A stretch of DNA of 64,000 nt from Hormiphora californensis (Eukaryota > Ctenophora > Tentaculata > Cydippida > Pleurobrachiidae), in the NCBI GenBank assembly GCA_020137815.1, contig CM035350.1, positions 5,648,180 through 5,712,179 on the forward strand, in the 5' to 3' direction. The translations under genes were made by a program, and so were the position numbers. Below, one piece after another: positions 1 through 12,334 of this stretch. Position 1 is the stretch's first letter. Each line of letters starts with the position of its first letter. The notes beneath the pieces were generated by a model that was not told the DNA's origin, did not search any database, and saw only the letters and a program-made list of their open reading frames with translations.

Positions 1-900
1 CAATTCCTTCCCCAGGTATATACACGTGATATTATTTCAGACACGTGTGATATGCTGTTCCTTGCTTTACCCACCGAGATACCAAGAATAGAAATATATC
101 GCCTCTCTCATGGAATAGAGAAACAATATTTGTTCATATTTTAATTGACCCTGGCCATTATATAAAACTTGTAGCACTATTATATACCCGTCTTCAAGGC
201 GACCAGGGGGGTTCCGATCGGAAAATGGTGGCCTTCTATTATGTTTTTCCTACAACAATTACTTAGGGCTAGAGATATTATGCCAGACCCCTTTATTCCA
301 CGGTGCCTTCAGAAGGCAGAGGGCAATTCACAACATCTACCCCTAACTGATGCCCTATAAGTCTTATTGTCATTCGGTTTATCCTAAACAATAGACAAAA
401 CGAACCAGAGAGACGCCTTCGAGTTGATCTTTTGTTAAAAACAAGCTTTATCAACGCTTAGTGACAAAACGGGCAGCCGTTTTGTAATCCCTTGACCTCT
501 CCCTTTTTGTGTTAGACCGAGAAATAAAGAGATAGAGAGGGAGAGAGAGATAGAGTTTTAAAAAAGCGACGTGGTGTAGCACAATTCCGGACAACAAAGA
601 GACCACGAGAGGACAGCGTAGGAAACCTTACTTCCGTGTATACGCGCGGACAAAAGCGGCTATTTTTCATGACTTTTTGTCATTTCGTGGGGACGAATCC
701 CAGCAAAACAAGAGAGAGAGAGAGAGGGTACCACGTGACATTAAAGGCGTGTAGCTCACAAAGAACATACATGTAGTAGAACAAGGTGGCAGTGGCACGT
801 GAACACAAGACATTTACTACAAAGACACTTTCCGGAATATAAATGTCCCTCTCGAGGGCTTCTAAAAAGAAAAATTGTTAACCCAACTGAACCCTTTCAG
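1..900. other. No gene recognised (upstream flank or intron)
   Basis: No exon could be supported here. Because the first recognised exon, at 901, is internal to a NOL4-like gene, this stretch may be its intron. Short GA runs occur near 536-552 and 711-727. A good acceptor (pyrimidine-rich, ending TTTCAG) closes the stretch at 900. Confidence 0.4.
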
Positions 901-1958
901 TTACAATGATATCCAGCGGTGTGACGGGTATGGACACATCAGAGAGCCCAGTGAAAAGTGAACCTGAGCTACCGATCATTAGTGAGGCAATGCAGATATG
1001 TGGCCCTCTCACCCAGATATCACCCGTCAGTTCTGGGTCTCCCCCCTTGGTTACTTCTCTTCCAATGTTCGTCAATTCTCTACCCAACCTGACCCCTGCA
1101 GTAAGTTAATTGCGTTAAATAATTGGTTGCTTTGCTCGACCCTGTGCCCTGCGCCCCATAAAATGGGTTTGAACAAACCAGTTAATCGGTGCACCAGTTA
1201 ATCGGCACCAGTGCAGTTTATCGGCACCCTTTTAATGTGTTCCCGACATGATCAGTACTCTTATTCAATGTAAACTAACTTCAATTCCCCCTGCAGGTAA
1301 TTGGTAGTATGATGCAGTTACAGAACTCCCTGACTAGCCCACCAAGCCTTCTGGCGAGCAGTCCTCCACCGGTGTTAACCAGTTGCAGCCCACCCCTTAC
1401 TGGCTCACCCCTGCAACCACTAAAGATATCACCCCTCCGGCCTACCATCACCCTCCCCGAGTCACCCACATCCATGATCCTATCTCAGGTACAAACACAT
1501 AACACACAATAACTTGTTATATTTGAATTTTAAAACTCTAATTTTAAGGCCCTATACAACTTATAATAGACTCTAACCACCACCAATTGCCACAGGTCGA
1601 TACCACCTGCACAGCAGGAACACAAAACGCAACTACCACGAGGAGCCCATCACTCAGTCCCAAGCAGAAAAGTTTCCAAATAGACTCGCTAATTATGAAG
1701 TGCGATAAAAAGAAGACATCTCCTCCGATAATCACCTCCAACCCCAGTCCTATTCCTCCTCCTACGATCAGTTTCAACAGTTCCATCGCTCCCCAGATCC
1801 TTGACCAGCCGATCTTTAGCTCCGGACAGGAGATGAGCATGTCGGAGATCGTGAATGCCAAGACTCTGGTGACGAGCTACCGGGAGGCAGCCAACTTTCT
1901 TTACCGAGCTGCTAGCGAGCTCGAACAACTCCTACCCACCAACCATAGAGTCTTCTGA
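901..1958 (+). CDS. NOL4-family protein, 3' exons only (paralogue 1)
   Basis: Three exons can be read: 901-1100, 1297-1488 and 1596-1958, each with GT-AG borders and compatible frames. The protein is rich in Pro, Ser and Thr. It ends in a conserved helical tail containing MSMSEIVNAKTLVTSYREAA and stopping at NHRVF. The same 42-residue tail ends the complete NOL4-like gene at 7452-11505, and the tail resembles the C-terminal helix of vertebrate NOL4/NOL4L, a nuclear protein family of poorly known function. No exon for the NOL4 N-terminal helical domain was found before 901, so the gene is 5'-truncated by the window or is a partial copy. A phrase in the last exon (KSFQI.SL) is also shared with the downstream gene, which supports tandem duplication. 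Family identity rests on the neighbouring full copy. Confidence 0.75.
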
Positions 1959-2525
1959 GGAGGAATGAAATGGAGATACTGACGACAAATCCAGCAACAC
2001 ATTGCAGAAGCAGGTTGACCAAGTGCAGGCTGACCAAGTTATACAGCAGATATATCAGAGACAGTATTTTAGAGTTTACGCCATAGTGCATGGGGTATTA
2101 GCAGCGTAAATAACATTTCCGTATTTGTATATTTTGAGTGACAAAGATCAACACAATTTTATTCATTTTGATCTAGATCTGTCTTATATCTGCGAGTTCA
2201 TATTAAAAACAAGGTTTGTTAATTCATAACTTGAAGTGATCCTTTTGACAGCCATAAGAATATAAGGAACCTTCGCACTTTTAATTTCTCAAGGGCACAA
2301 CGTCATGCAAGTTCGCAGTTTATTTGTGGAATTCCCACTATTGCAATTATGAGGAAGGGCTGAGATAGACAGGTCACGACAGGTATCGTAATACGAAATA
2401 TGAAAAACTCGCGATGGAACCGCTTTCGTAAGACTCTTACTAAGAGGTTTATGATTATAATATGGGGTAGCGGGCAGCGGATAACGCACGAAAATCAAAA
2501 GTTCAATCAAGCATCGTTTCCCCCA
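1959..2525. other. 3' flank of NOL4 paralogue 1
   Basis: AT-rich non-coding sequence after the stop. No gene or clear repeat was recognised until the palindromes that begin at 2526. Confidence 0.4.
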
Positions 2526-2713
2526 CTGACAAGTTAATGAAAATCCTCCTGGACCCCCTATCATCTTATATATAAGATGATAGGGGGTCCAGGAGGATTT
2601 TCATTAACTTTTCATTAACTTGTCAGTCAAAACTCTAATGCTATGATTTGAAACTACAGTTTAATGATATATATATCATTAAACTGTAGTTTCAAATCAT
2701 AGCATTAGAGTTT
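2526..2713. repeat. Two adjacent palindromes (hairpins)
   Basis: Palindrome 1 is centred at 2570/2571. Its left arm (2526-2570) is answered by 2571-2626, identical for about 40 bp and then interrupted by an 11-bp direct duplication (ttcattaactt). Palindrome 2 spans about 2630-2713, is centred near 2671 with almost no loop, and its arms are perfect for about 40 bp. Both could form long hairpins. They sit immediately before a stretch of apparently garbled sequence, so a fold-back read artefact is possible. Confidence 0.8.
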
Positions 2714-2759
2714 GAAGGTTAAAATTTTAATCTGAGTGGATAATAGATTTTCAAGTGCT

Positions 2760-5380
2760 CCGTTACATGTACTTGGAAAAAAAGAAGAGTTTTTTTTCCC
2801 CCCCCTCCAAAAATAAAAAAAAAAGTGGTTATTAATAAATACCCCCCCTTTTTAAGTTTCTTCCAGAAAGTTTTTTAAAAAAATTTTTTTTGGGGGGGTT
2901 TCTTTTTTTCCTTTTCAAATATAAATACCCTTTAAAGCGGCATTGTTTTTCTTTACAAGAAAGTTTAAAATAAAACCTGGGAAATTTTTTAAAAAAATTT
3001 TTTCCCTTAAATTTTTAATTTCAATTTCTTAAAATTAAATCTTAAAAAATAAATTTCCCCCATCCCTAATTAATTTTAAAAAAATCCCAGGGGTTTAAAA
3101 AATTTTGTTTTTTTTTCCCAAATTCTTTTATTCTTTTTAAAAAAATTTTATTCATCCCCCCGGGGGTTTTTTTTTTTTCCTTTTTTTAATTTAAAAAATT
3201 TTTTAAAAAAGGGAATTTTTTAAAAAATTTTTTAAAAAAACCTTTTTAAAAAAGGGAGGGGGGAAAAAAAATTTTTTTTTCTCTTTTTAAAAAAATTTTC
3301 CCCTTAAAATTTAAATTTTTTTTGATAAAATTTTTTAAAAAAAGAATAATGTTTTTCCCCTTTTTCCCTTTTTTTGGGGGGTTTTTTTCCTTTTTTTTGG
3401 GGGAAAAAATTTTTTGGGGAAAAAAAAGGGAAAAAGGGGTTTTTTTTTTTTTAAACTTCTTTTTTCTTCTTTATATTTTTCTCTTTTTGCTTTTTAATTT
3501 TTTTTTCCCTTTTTTGGGGGGGGGTTTTGGGGGGTTTTCCATCGGGGGTTTTTTCCCCCCCCGGTGGGCCGGGGGGGTTTTGGGGGGGAAAAAAAGGGGG
3601 AAAGGGGGGAAAAAAGGGGGGGTTTGGGGAAGGGAAAAGGGCCCGGGGGGGGGGGGGGAGTGGGGGGGGGGTTTTTTTTTGGGGGGATTTTTGGGGAAAA
3701 GGGGGGGCCCCCCCGGGGGGGAAAAAAAAAAGGGGGATAGACGGGAAAAATTTTTAAAGGGGTTTTTGAAAAGGTAAAAAAAGGGGGGAAAGGAAAAAAA
3801 GGGGGGAAAAAAAAGTATTAAAGGGGAAAAAAGGAAAGGGTCAAAAGGGGTTTTTTCAAAAATTTAAAATTAAACCCCCTTTTGGGCAAGCTTTTTTAAA
3901 AAATTTTAAAGATTTTTTTTTTAACCCCCTAAATTTTTTTCCCCCTTTAACAAAACCCCCTCATAAATTTTTTTTGGGGCCCCCTTAAAAAAACATTTTA
4001 AAAGGGAAATTTTTAACAAAAATTTTAATTTTTGCCCTTTTTAAAATGGAAAGAAAACAATTTTAAAAAAAAAAGGGGGAAGGGGAAAAGGGGGTTAAAC
4101 TTGACCGTCCTTCCTTTTACTTGTTGGGTTTTTTAAAAAAAAATTAAAACCCGTCCCAAAAAATTTTCTTGGGAGGTTTTGGGGTAGGGGGGGGATGGAA
4201 AAGGGGGGGGGGCAGTTTAAAAAATTTGGGTTTTAAACCCCTTTTAAATCCTTTTCGCCGGTTTTTTTGAGGTTTCCGCCCCAAAGGTTTGACTTGAGCC
4301 CCACCCCCCCCTTTTTTGGGGGGGTTTTTGGGCTTCGGGGTTTTTTAACGAAAGGTACCGCGACGGGGAAAGTAGGGGAAAGGGGGCGGAAAAAGGGGAA
4401 GGGAAAAAGGGATAGAAAAGGGGAAAAAGAGGAGAGGAGAGAGAAGAGAGAGTGAAAAAGAAAAAAGGCAAAAGAGAGAGGGGGAGAAAAAAGGGAAAGG
4501 GGGAGATAGAGATTATGATATGCCGATCAAGGAAGGGGTTTAAATAAAACACACCGTTTGTGCGGAATAAATCCGCTTATTGCGGTGCATTTTTCCCCCC
4601 CTAGCATTTCTCTTTTCTTACTCTCTTTTTACCTTTCCTTTTTTCCTTCCTTAACCACGCGCCCAAAATTTTTTTGTCCGACTCTACTAATGATATCGTC
4701 AGTAAAAACATGTTTTAAATTTGAACAGCTAGGAACCCCTGCAGGTCAGTCCTTGACCATAAAATTATAATTTTATATGGCTTTATAAATGGTTCATAAA
4801 AACAAGGGGCCCCAAACAAAAACGGAGAGAAGAAAGAAGGGGTTGTTTAAACTCGACTCGGCGCTACAATTAAAAAAACACGATGGGAGTCCTAAAAAAA
4901 AAAAAATTTGTGTCATTTAAACCAGCTCCCCGCCGAGCCCCCCAAACATTAAAAAAAACTATATATTATTAGCGGAAAAAAGGGGGGGCTAAAAAAGGGA
5001 AGACTGTATACAGTGCTGGTGCGCCCCCGCTTTGTTTTACTTAAGTCCAGTGGGGCAGCAATTCCTTCTTGATCAAAGGGGGGAAGGAGAGATAAAGATA
5101 AAACCTGTATGACCGATCTCTAATCTTTCTCTTGTGTGGTTTTTTCTAAGGGGGGGGGGAACTTAAAAAGCGCCATGTCCCCCGGCCCCCGGGCCCTTGG
5201 TTTAGGCGCCCCCAATATAACGTTGCACCCTTCTCCAACATTTAATGACTTTTTATTAATATTGGTCCCCATGTTGTTTTTTTCGCCTTTATAACTCTTA
5301 TTTTGGGATTTGGGAAGAAATTTTTTCAATTGACGCGGAGGCTTAAATGTTTCATTTCCCCTTTCTCATCTGTGGCATTA
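2760..5380. other. Homopolymer-dominated stretch, probably unreliable sequence
   Basis: The sequence is an almost continuous series of A, T, G and C runs of 3-12 bases, unlike anything else in the window. Open frames crossing it encode only Phe/Gly/Lys/Pro-rich nonsense. The simplest reading is a poorly polished long-read consensus; a genuine low-complexity array is less likely. No gene is called here. Confidence 0.7.
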
Positions 5381-5732
5381 GTAATCCTTATCGGGAAATT
5401 GCCCAGAAATGAAGTATAATAACCCTTCCCGGGAAAAAATTTAAACTGCCTTGATGTAGGTATAGATGGGCAATTGAAAGTTTTTCCGTTAGATGACTCC
5501 TGGATTGGAGTGTCCAAGGCTAGTAGACACCACTTTCCAAACAAAGCCGCCGTTAAGTTAATGTCTGAGACACCATGGCCAAATAATTTAGCGGAGAGGA
5601 ATAGAAAGAGAAGAGGCAGGAGAGAGGAGAGCGAGTGGAAGAGCGGGAGAGAGAGAGGGGAGAGATAGAGAAGGAAGAGGGACCCGAGAGGAGGGGAGAG
5701 AGCATGGGAGAGAGCGAAGAAGGAGGAGAGGA

Positions 5733-5765
<33 letters not shown>

Positions 5766-6954
5766 TGCTATAAAGGGTTGACTGTTCACGACGATTTTAA
5801 ACCATCCAGGAGAGAGGAGAGCTCTATAACAGCAGAGCATGAGTCTTTACCACAGGGAGAGGAAGGGTACAAGACTCGGGTAATACAGCAGTATCAGTGA
5901 CACGCTTGAGATAATCGCCCTGCAAACAGAATCTATCATATTCTCGACAGCACTATTTATAGTCCTTGGAAAATTTCATTTCATTCATATACCTGCCTCG
6001 AAGAAACGATCGCGTTCAAGGTTGTCTTAACAAGGACAGCATGGCCGTTTTGTTATAGGCGACTGACAAGTTACAACCCTCTGTTTGAAATCGCAACAAT
6101 AACCCAAAGGCTAAATTCTTAGAAAGTATCTGACAATTCCTTGAGACCCTTTAGAAGGTGTAATGTGCTCTAACTCTCTCACTTTGATTAACATTTTGCT
6201 TTCAATAGGGCCCGTTTGATTATTTCCCCGCTTGTCAAAAACCTATTTTCATTAAATATTTAGGACTTTCTTGATTTAGAACGCTTTGCTACCATACCCT
6301 TTCAGGGTCTCCTCCTCTGAGTATATTGCCCTCAGGGTCTACAGCTCACACCTCACGAGACACAATCACACTCCCACTTCCTCCTTGTCTGACCACCACA
6401 CTACCTGTCAGTCAGGGTGACACGAGACCCAATCACACTATAGAGATCACCTAGTGACGAGATGACATACAGTGCAGCTACAAAGCGACATCATCACCAC
6501 TTCTATCATTTTACAACTTGGTACACTTTTCCAACTGCAGTCTACATAACAATACACCTCTCCGGCTCTCAGTCACCCAGCTCGGGTAATTCGTTGCGAC
6601 ACCACATCGCACGTTTTCTTTTAACTGCATTGTTAGTTTGTCTAATGCATTATAATGGTCTGCCATTTCATCTCTCAGTCAGCCCTCTCGCCTCCTTTCA
6701 AAACAACGGGGGGCTCCATTGAGCCGCGACTATAGTTTCCACATTGGGCCTTTTTCGCGGTTTCTCTGGCCCCTTCATGATCAGTCAACCCTCTAGACTC
6801 ATTCTTTCTTCGCAGGGGATTAGAACCGATTAACAGGAACCGAGCAATGACTAAATAACAGAGGCACCTCATGGCACTGTTGCGGTAAAAACCATTGCGA
6901 GAGATAGAGAGATAGAGAGAGAAAGAGAGCAGAGGATAGAGAGAGAGGAAGAGA

Positions 6955-7005
<51 letters not shown>

Positions 7006-7173
7006 TAGAAGAGAGAAGAAGTAGAGAGAAAGAGAGGGGGAGTGAGTGAGATAGAAAGAGAGGGGAGAGAGTGAGAATAAAAGCTCCTCCTTAAATCGGG
7101 CGCCCATACTGCGAACTAATCCACACGTGTTTCGTGTTGCTGATAATCTCTACTCGCTCACCCAATCCAACTT

Positions 7174-7210
<37 letters not shown>

Positions 7211-7451
7211 CTCTCATTTTAATCGTCTTTTCATGTTGTTTGTTGTGTGCCCCACACCGTCAATTTATTTCATATAGTGACCGAGCTCTGTAGGGGTTCA
7301 TGTTGTTTGTACGAATTATCCAGCTCCCTTTCTTCATAGTTTATAAACCTTTGGGAAGGAACATTTCGATTAACTCCATTTCGACTTAGTTGACTTTACT
7401 TAACTTTACTCAACAAATTTTACCTTCCTTATAGCCAAATCTATTATTACA
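5381..7451. other. Intergenic region with GA-rich tracts
   Basis: No coding region is supported. Imperfect GA-rich tracts occur at about 5594-5765 and 6895-7075, with a pure (GA)n at about 7177-7208. The end of this stretch is the probable promoter and 5' leader of the NOL4-like gene that starts at 7452. Confidence 0.5.
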
Positions 7452-7720
7452 ATGCACTCATTCGGATTGGAAGAACGATTGTCAGCTAAGATGTTTGCCA
7501 AAGGAATGAAATCCGGAAAGAATGAAGACGAGAAATCGTTCAACGTAAGTTTGATTACATATCTATTTTGCTATTCGACCACTTCGCCAACAATTTCTTA
7601 GAGAGGTGCCGGGACAAAAAACAAAGAGAAAGATTCTCTCTGTTTTGTCTTGGCATTTGTTAATGGCCCCTGTTTTTCAAACGAGTGCCCTCTAAACGAT
7701 CCCTTCCTGCTGTCACCCCC

Positions 7721-7813
<93 letters not shown>

Positions 7814-9244
7814 ACTGTCTCTATTTCTCTCACTCTCTCTCTCTCTCTATTTCTCTCTCTGTTCGGGCTCAGATCCTCCTGTGTGGTACCGCGACTCCCT
7901 TACAGCTCAACAACAGGGGTTGGATTAGCAAAGAACAATACGCTTACAGAGAGATGCATATCCGTGAGAAACCAGAGGTGCATTTGATCTGACAGGTGTT
8001 AAATGGGCGAGCAGGGCGGTAAACTAACAAGGGCTCAGTGGACATTTCCAGACACAATGGCAGTCCCCCACGCCCTAGACTACCCTACACACAATGCAGA
8101 GGACCCCCATATTCTTTTAATTTGTCCCACTTTCAAAGTGTGCATCTTAAGGCGATGTCATATTATTATTTTCACTGCCCACTGCCCAGTGCCCTCAACA
8201 TTTCCTTTTGAACTCAATCAACTTCCCTGCAGCCCCTCTCTGTCGCCTACTCTTGGCCCCTAGGCCCTTATAGAGTTATGCTCAATTGAGATCCCACCTC
8301 TAACCATCCCCTACCAATTCGTTGAGATACCACATCTAACCATCCCCTACCAATTCGTTGAGATCCCACCTCTAACCATCCCCTATCAATTCGTTGAGAT
8401 CCAACCTCTTACCCCTACCTGCACATTGTGAGGTCCCACTCTAACATAAAACTACCCACAGAGGTACGTGCGGCAACTGGTTGACCAGTACCTAGATAAG
8501 GAAATTGTGATAAGCAAGCAGCCAGAGGACAAAGTGGAGCTGATCGTTCAGGCGTGCAGGGAACGTTTCCCAGAGCACGCTCACTGGACCACTACTCGTA
8601 TCAGGTACCTATTACTCGCTTCAACTTTGGCAATAAACTCGTCGTAACCTAGGCGCTGTAAACCACACGATCAAACGATCTTAGCCAATACAACTAATAA
8701 CTATTTTACCAAACTTAATCTCCGCAGAATTTACATCGAATCATGCCGAAGGCTGAAGAAAATAAAGAACTCTCCCATTCTGTTGGCCAAGAGGAAGGCG
8801 GCGGGACGGCGATTTCGAGAGGGGCAGAAGCTCAAAAAGATGGTATAAAATGATTTAATTCGAAAGCTTTTGGGTATGGGGCAAGGGTCCTGGGTCAGTT
8901 CATTCAATCAAATGCAATCAGACATCTGCCTTCTGTATAACTTTGCTTAATATTCGAGCCTGAGCCCTTCCAGAATAATGTGTTTTTTAACTCAACGAGG
9001 CGCTCGAAAACGGCTAACCCTCTTCACTGTTCCAAAGAACTTGTTTAATTTTCTAATTTTAGGGGTCTCACATCTAGGCGGAAACTAATGATTTATTACT
9101 CGTGCCTCTAGTAGTACGTACTGAGCGTCTTACCAGGAACAGTGGACGCACATGTGCAATCAACACACGTGTCGCGGACCACTTAACCAATCCAACTCTT
9201 GCCCTATAGATCACCAAGCGATAGGCTGATAGTGCGAAGTAGCA

Positions 9245-9341
<97 letters not shown>

Positions 9342-11505
9342 GTGAGAGAGGACATCCTACTGCTATACGTTGAGATAACGAGATCGCTTCGTTAGCTCTC
9401 CATTTTTTCGCGTTTTTACACGGTGACTTTGGCATCCACGTGCTAACATCCTTTTCACTATCCATCCCCAGCTTTTCTATCTCTATATTCTTCTCTCTCT
9501 CTCCCTAGTCCCTCTAACTCTCTCTCCCCCTCTCTCTCTCACACACTAGGACTTTTCCCTCTCTCAAGCACGTGTGGATGGGTAAGGCACGCTCAATCAT
9601 TACTGATTTGTAAGCGTCTTAACGAGCTAATTCACCTCTCTAACGCGATCTTAGTGGACCATCCGGCTTAGGATATTCTTTCCTAGCCGATAAAAAACTA
9701 CTACGAGTGCGAGAAAAGGAATTTCGAGTAACGTAGGAGGGAACACGTGTCGTAGCATGAATATCATATCTAACCAACCCTCTTTTGCAGTTGGCGAGTC
9801 AGTTTTCGATGCAAGCGGCTGAGGCTAACCGGCAGCTAGCTGAGTATTTACTAAGACATGGAAATATGATGAAGCCTGAAATGGACGAAGAACAACACAA
9901 ACAAAATGGTAATCCAGACACATAGAATCGAATACAACAACAAGCTAACATAACACATGCTGTCCAGTACGACTGATACCTAACACGAGGGATCAATTCA
10001 ATCTACTACAATCAAATAGCACATCACCGGCCACACACGCAAACCATGGATCGGTACAATAACAATCCGAGACGAAGAAAACTGACACCTTTTCACGTTA
10101 CAATAGTCCAAGTAAAGAACAAAGTCAAAAGCCACCCACGACTCAGACAACAAAGAAATCAAAACGGCAATTTTATTATATTTTATTAACGGCAATTACC
10201 CCGATCCAGAAGCAGATCTTGAAGAGTCGATGGGGAAAGTTGACATGTTGCTTGAGGAGCCAGAACACAAAAAGCAACGGTTATCTCCCCCAACAGCACT
10301 ACTGTCTCCCTCCCCACTCCTTGCTTCACCCAGACCAACCACATCATCTCCCTTCACAACGGTAAGTTGTTAGATGTGGTTAGAGAGTTTGCTCATTGAG
10401 TACCCTTGTCTAACAAAAAATATTTTTGAAATATTATATCAAGTTGGGCATTTATGTGGGTAATAAGAATTTTCGAAAGTTCCTACCTAGTCAACCAGTT
10501 GAGAAATATAAGCTGATATCCCCCCTAAATGCCACAATTTTAGCATGTTCCTTTTACACCCACCCTTAACTGTACTGACTACCAGACATTATATATCCAC
10601 TAACTAACACCCCCTCCCTCAGCCCCAGACATATATCCACTAACTGATACCCCCTCCCTCAGCCCCAGGCGATGACGTCACCACCTGGTATGATAGGTTC
10701 CACACTACCATGTATCCGGGCTCCTTCCTCCAGTACCTCACCACCAGCGATGGCTAGCAGCTCACCTGCCCTCCTGCCCCTTCCTACCATGGCGTTTATC
10801 TCTCCTAAACCCAGCACACCCTCCCCAACCCACCGTCCTGGGTCCAAGGATCAGGCGTACTTCCACACCCCCATTAGCAGTAGCAGTGAAACTGGTAGCC
10901 CAATGAGCCTCGTAAGTTGTAGAAACATGCTTTTTAATCTGCTATATATCTGCTATACATATTATATATGCTACATATTATATATGAAGTTCATTTCTGT
11001 TAGCTTTTGGCTGACAGTTCACACAATAACTCCCTAACATCACTAACATCACTATTCACTAACACCATCTAAATTCTAAACCTCCCTACTTTAGAGTATC
11101 AAGGAGGAGCGTATGTCAAGTGGTAGTACCTGGAACAGTCCCCAACTAGCCCAATCCCATTACCTCCAAGTTCTAACTGAGATGTTGCACAGCAAGAGAC
11201 ACCCACCTTCCGTACCACCACCACCACCAGCCCCTGAACATGTAGCGAACAACAAGCCGCCCACACCCAAGAGTTTCCAGATCGAGTCCCTCATGGGCCT
11301 CCACCAGGATGGTGCCGTGCCCCAGAAACCCATGGACACCACTCCCACTGTACCCAAAAAGCAGATTTCTCTACCCGAGATGAGTATGTCGGAGATTGTG
11401 AATGCCAAGACTCTGGTAACGAGCTATCGGGAGGCAGCCAACTTTCTTTACCGAGCTGCTAGCGAGCTTGAACAACTCCTACCCACCAACCATAGAGTCT
11501 TCTGA
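7452..11505 (+). CDS. NOL4: NOL4-family nuclear protein (paralogue 2, complete)
   Basis: Seven exons: 7452-7544, 8462-8604, 8728-8842, 9791-9908, 10210-10361, 10663-10911 (acceptor alternatively at 10669) and 11095-11505. Phases match at every junction. Exons 1-3 encode the diagnostic NOL4 helical region: RYVRQLVDQYLDKEIVISKQ, then PEDKVELIVQACRERFPE, then RIYIESCRRLKK, closely parallel to the vertebrate NOL4/NOL4L block with its ISKQP, CRRQFPE and SCRRMKR motifs. A basic KRKAAGRRFR stretch follows and may be a nuclear localisation signal. Exons 5-7 are Pro/Ser-rich. Exon 7 opens with IKEE, which fits a SUMO-acceptor consensus, and ends in the conserved tail containing SYREAANFLYRAASELEQLL. 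NOL4 proteins are nuclear; their molecular role is poorly known. The region N-terminal to this block in vertebrate NOL4 is absent, so this is a short family member. The start was chosen as the first ATG of exon 1. Confidence 0.85.
7727..7858. repeat. (CT)n microsatellite in NOL4 intron 1
   Basis: A nearly pure CT dinucleotide array with a few interruptions. The Ser/Leu-repeat open frames across it are artefacts of the repeat. Confidence 0.9.
8285..8400 (+). repeat. Short tandem repeat, about 3 copies, NOL4 intron 1
   Basis: A roughly 37-bp unit containing gagatcccacctctaacc and cccctaccaattcgtt is repeated about three times, 60 bp upstream of exon 2. Unlike the splice-site arrays elsewhere in the window, it does not include exon sequence. 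Confidence 0.75.
9247..9334. repeat. (GA)n microsatellite in NOL4 intron 3
   Basis: A pure GA dinucleotide run of about 88 bp. Confidence 0.9.
10582..10669 (+). repeat. Two-copy duplication of the NOL4 exon 6 splice acceptor
   Basis: A roughly 41-bp unit (atatatccactaactgatac, then ccccctccctcagccccag) occurs twice in tandem immediately before exon 6. Each copy contains two possible acceptors (ctcag and cccag). The second copy runs into coding sequence. It resembles the larger acceptor arrays at 28857, 48698 and 57344. Confidence 0.75.
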
Positions 11506-11569
11506 GGAACTATATTACTTGATTGATATGTATTTGATTGATTTAATAATGCTGTATGAGAGAGAGAGG

Positions 11570-11616
<47 letters not shown>

Positions 11617-11647
11617 AGGGAGAGAGTAGAAGAGAGAAAGAGGAGAG

Positions 11648-11711
<64 letters not shown>

Positions 11712-12186
11712 GGAGAGAAAAGAGGGAGAGAGAGAATGAACTGTATTGAAGAAACCAGACAATTCTTTTTCTGTGTCACAGAGAACCAGCTGTAAATTTT
11801 TGTTGTAACATCATCAATGCGCTTTATTATTACAATTAACTGATCTCTTCTGCCAACCCCCCAACAATGTGACGTCTTTTCTTTAATTGGGACCTTTAAT
11901 TGGAGATTTAGAAAGGTGTTACTGTAAGGGGGAGCATGAGTTGGTAGACAATGATAGAGAGAAAACCCTCTCTTTCTCTCTCTCCCTTATTTATATATGG
12001 AACCATATGAGTTTCTCAAAGCTCTATTATAGGGGAGAATTTTAACAAGTTAGCAGATTAGGGGGAGCATGCTGTTCCTCGATAGTAGCTCACAACTAAG
12101 TGTCAACACGAACTAAACTAATAATAACCGCCCCCTTTTCTATCGCAATTACCGTAAGGGGTGCACGCTTTGAAAGGGGTAGCAGT

Positions 12187-12334
<148 letters not shown>

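Noticed and set aside
3322-3777. 151-aa Phe/Gly/Lys-rich open frame
   Set aside because: It is a translation of homopolymer runs in probably unreliable sequence.
6462-6722. 86-aa open frame on the + strand
   Set aside because: No family resemblance, no neighbouring exons and no conserved features.
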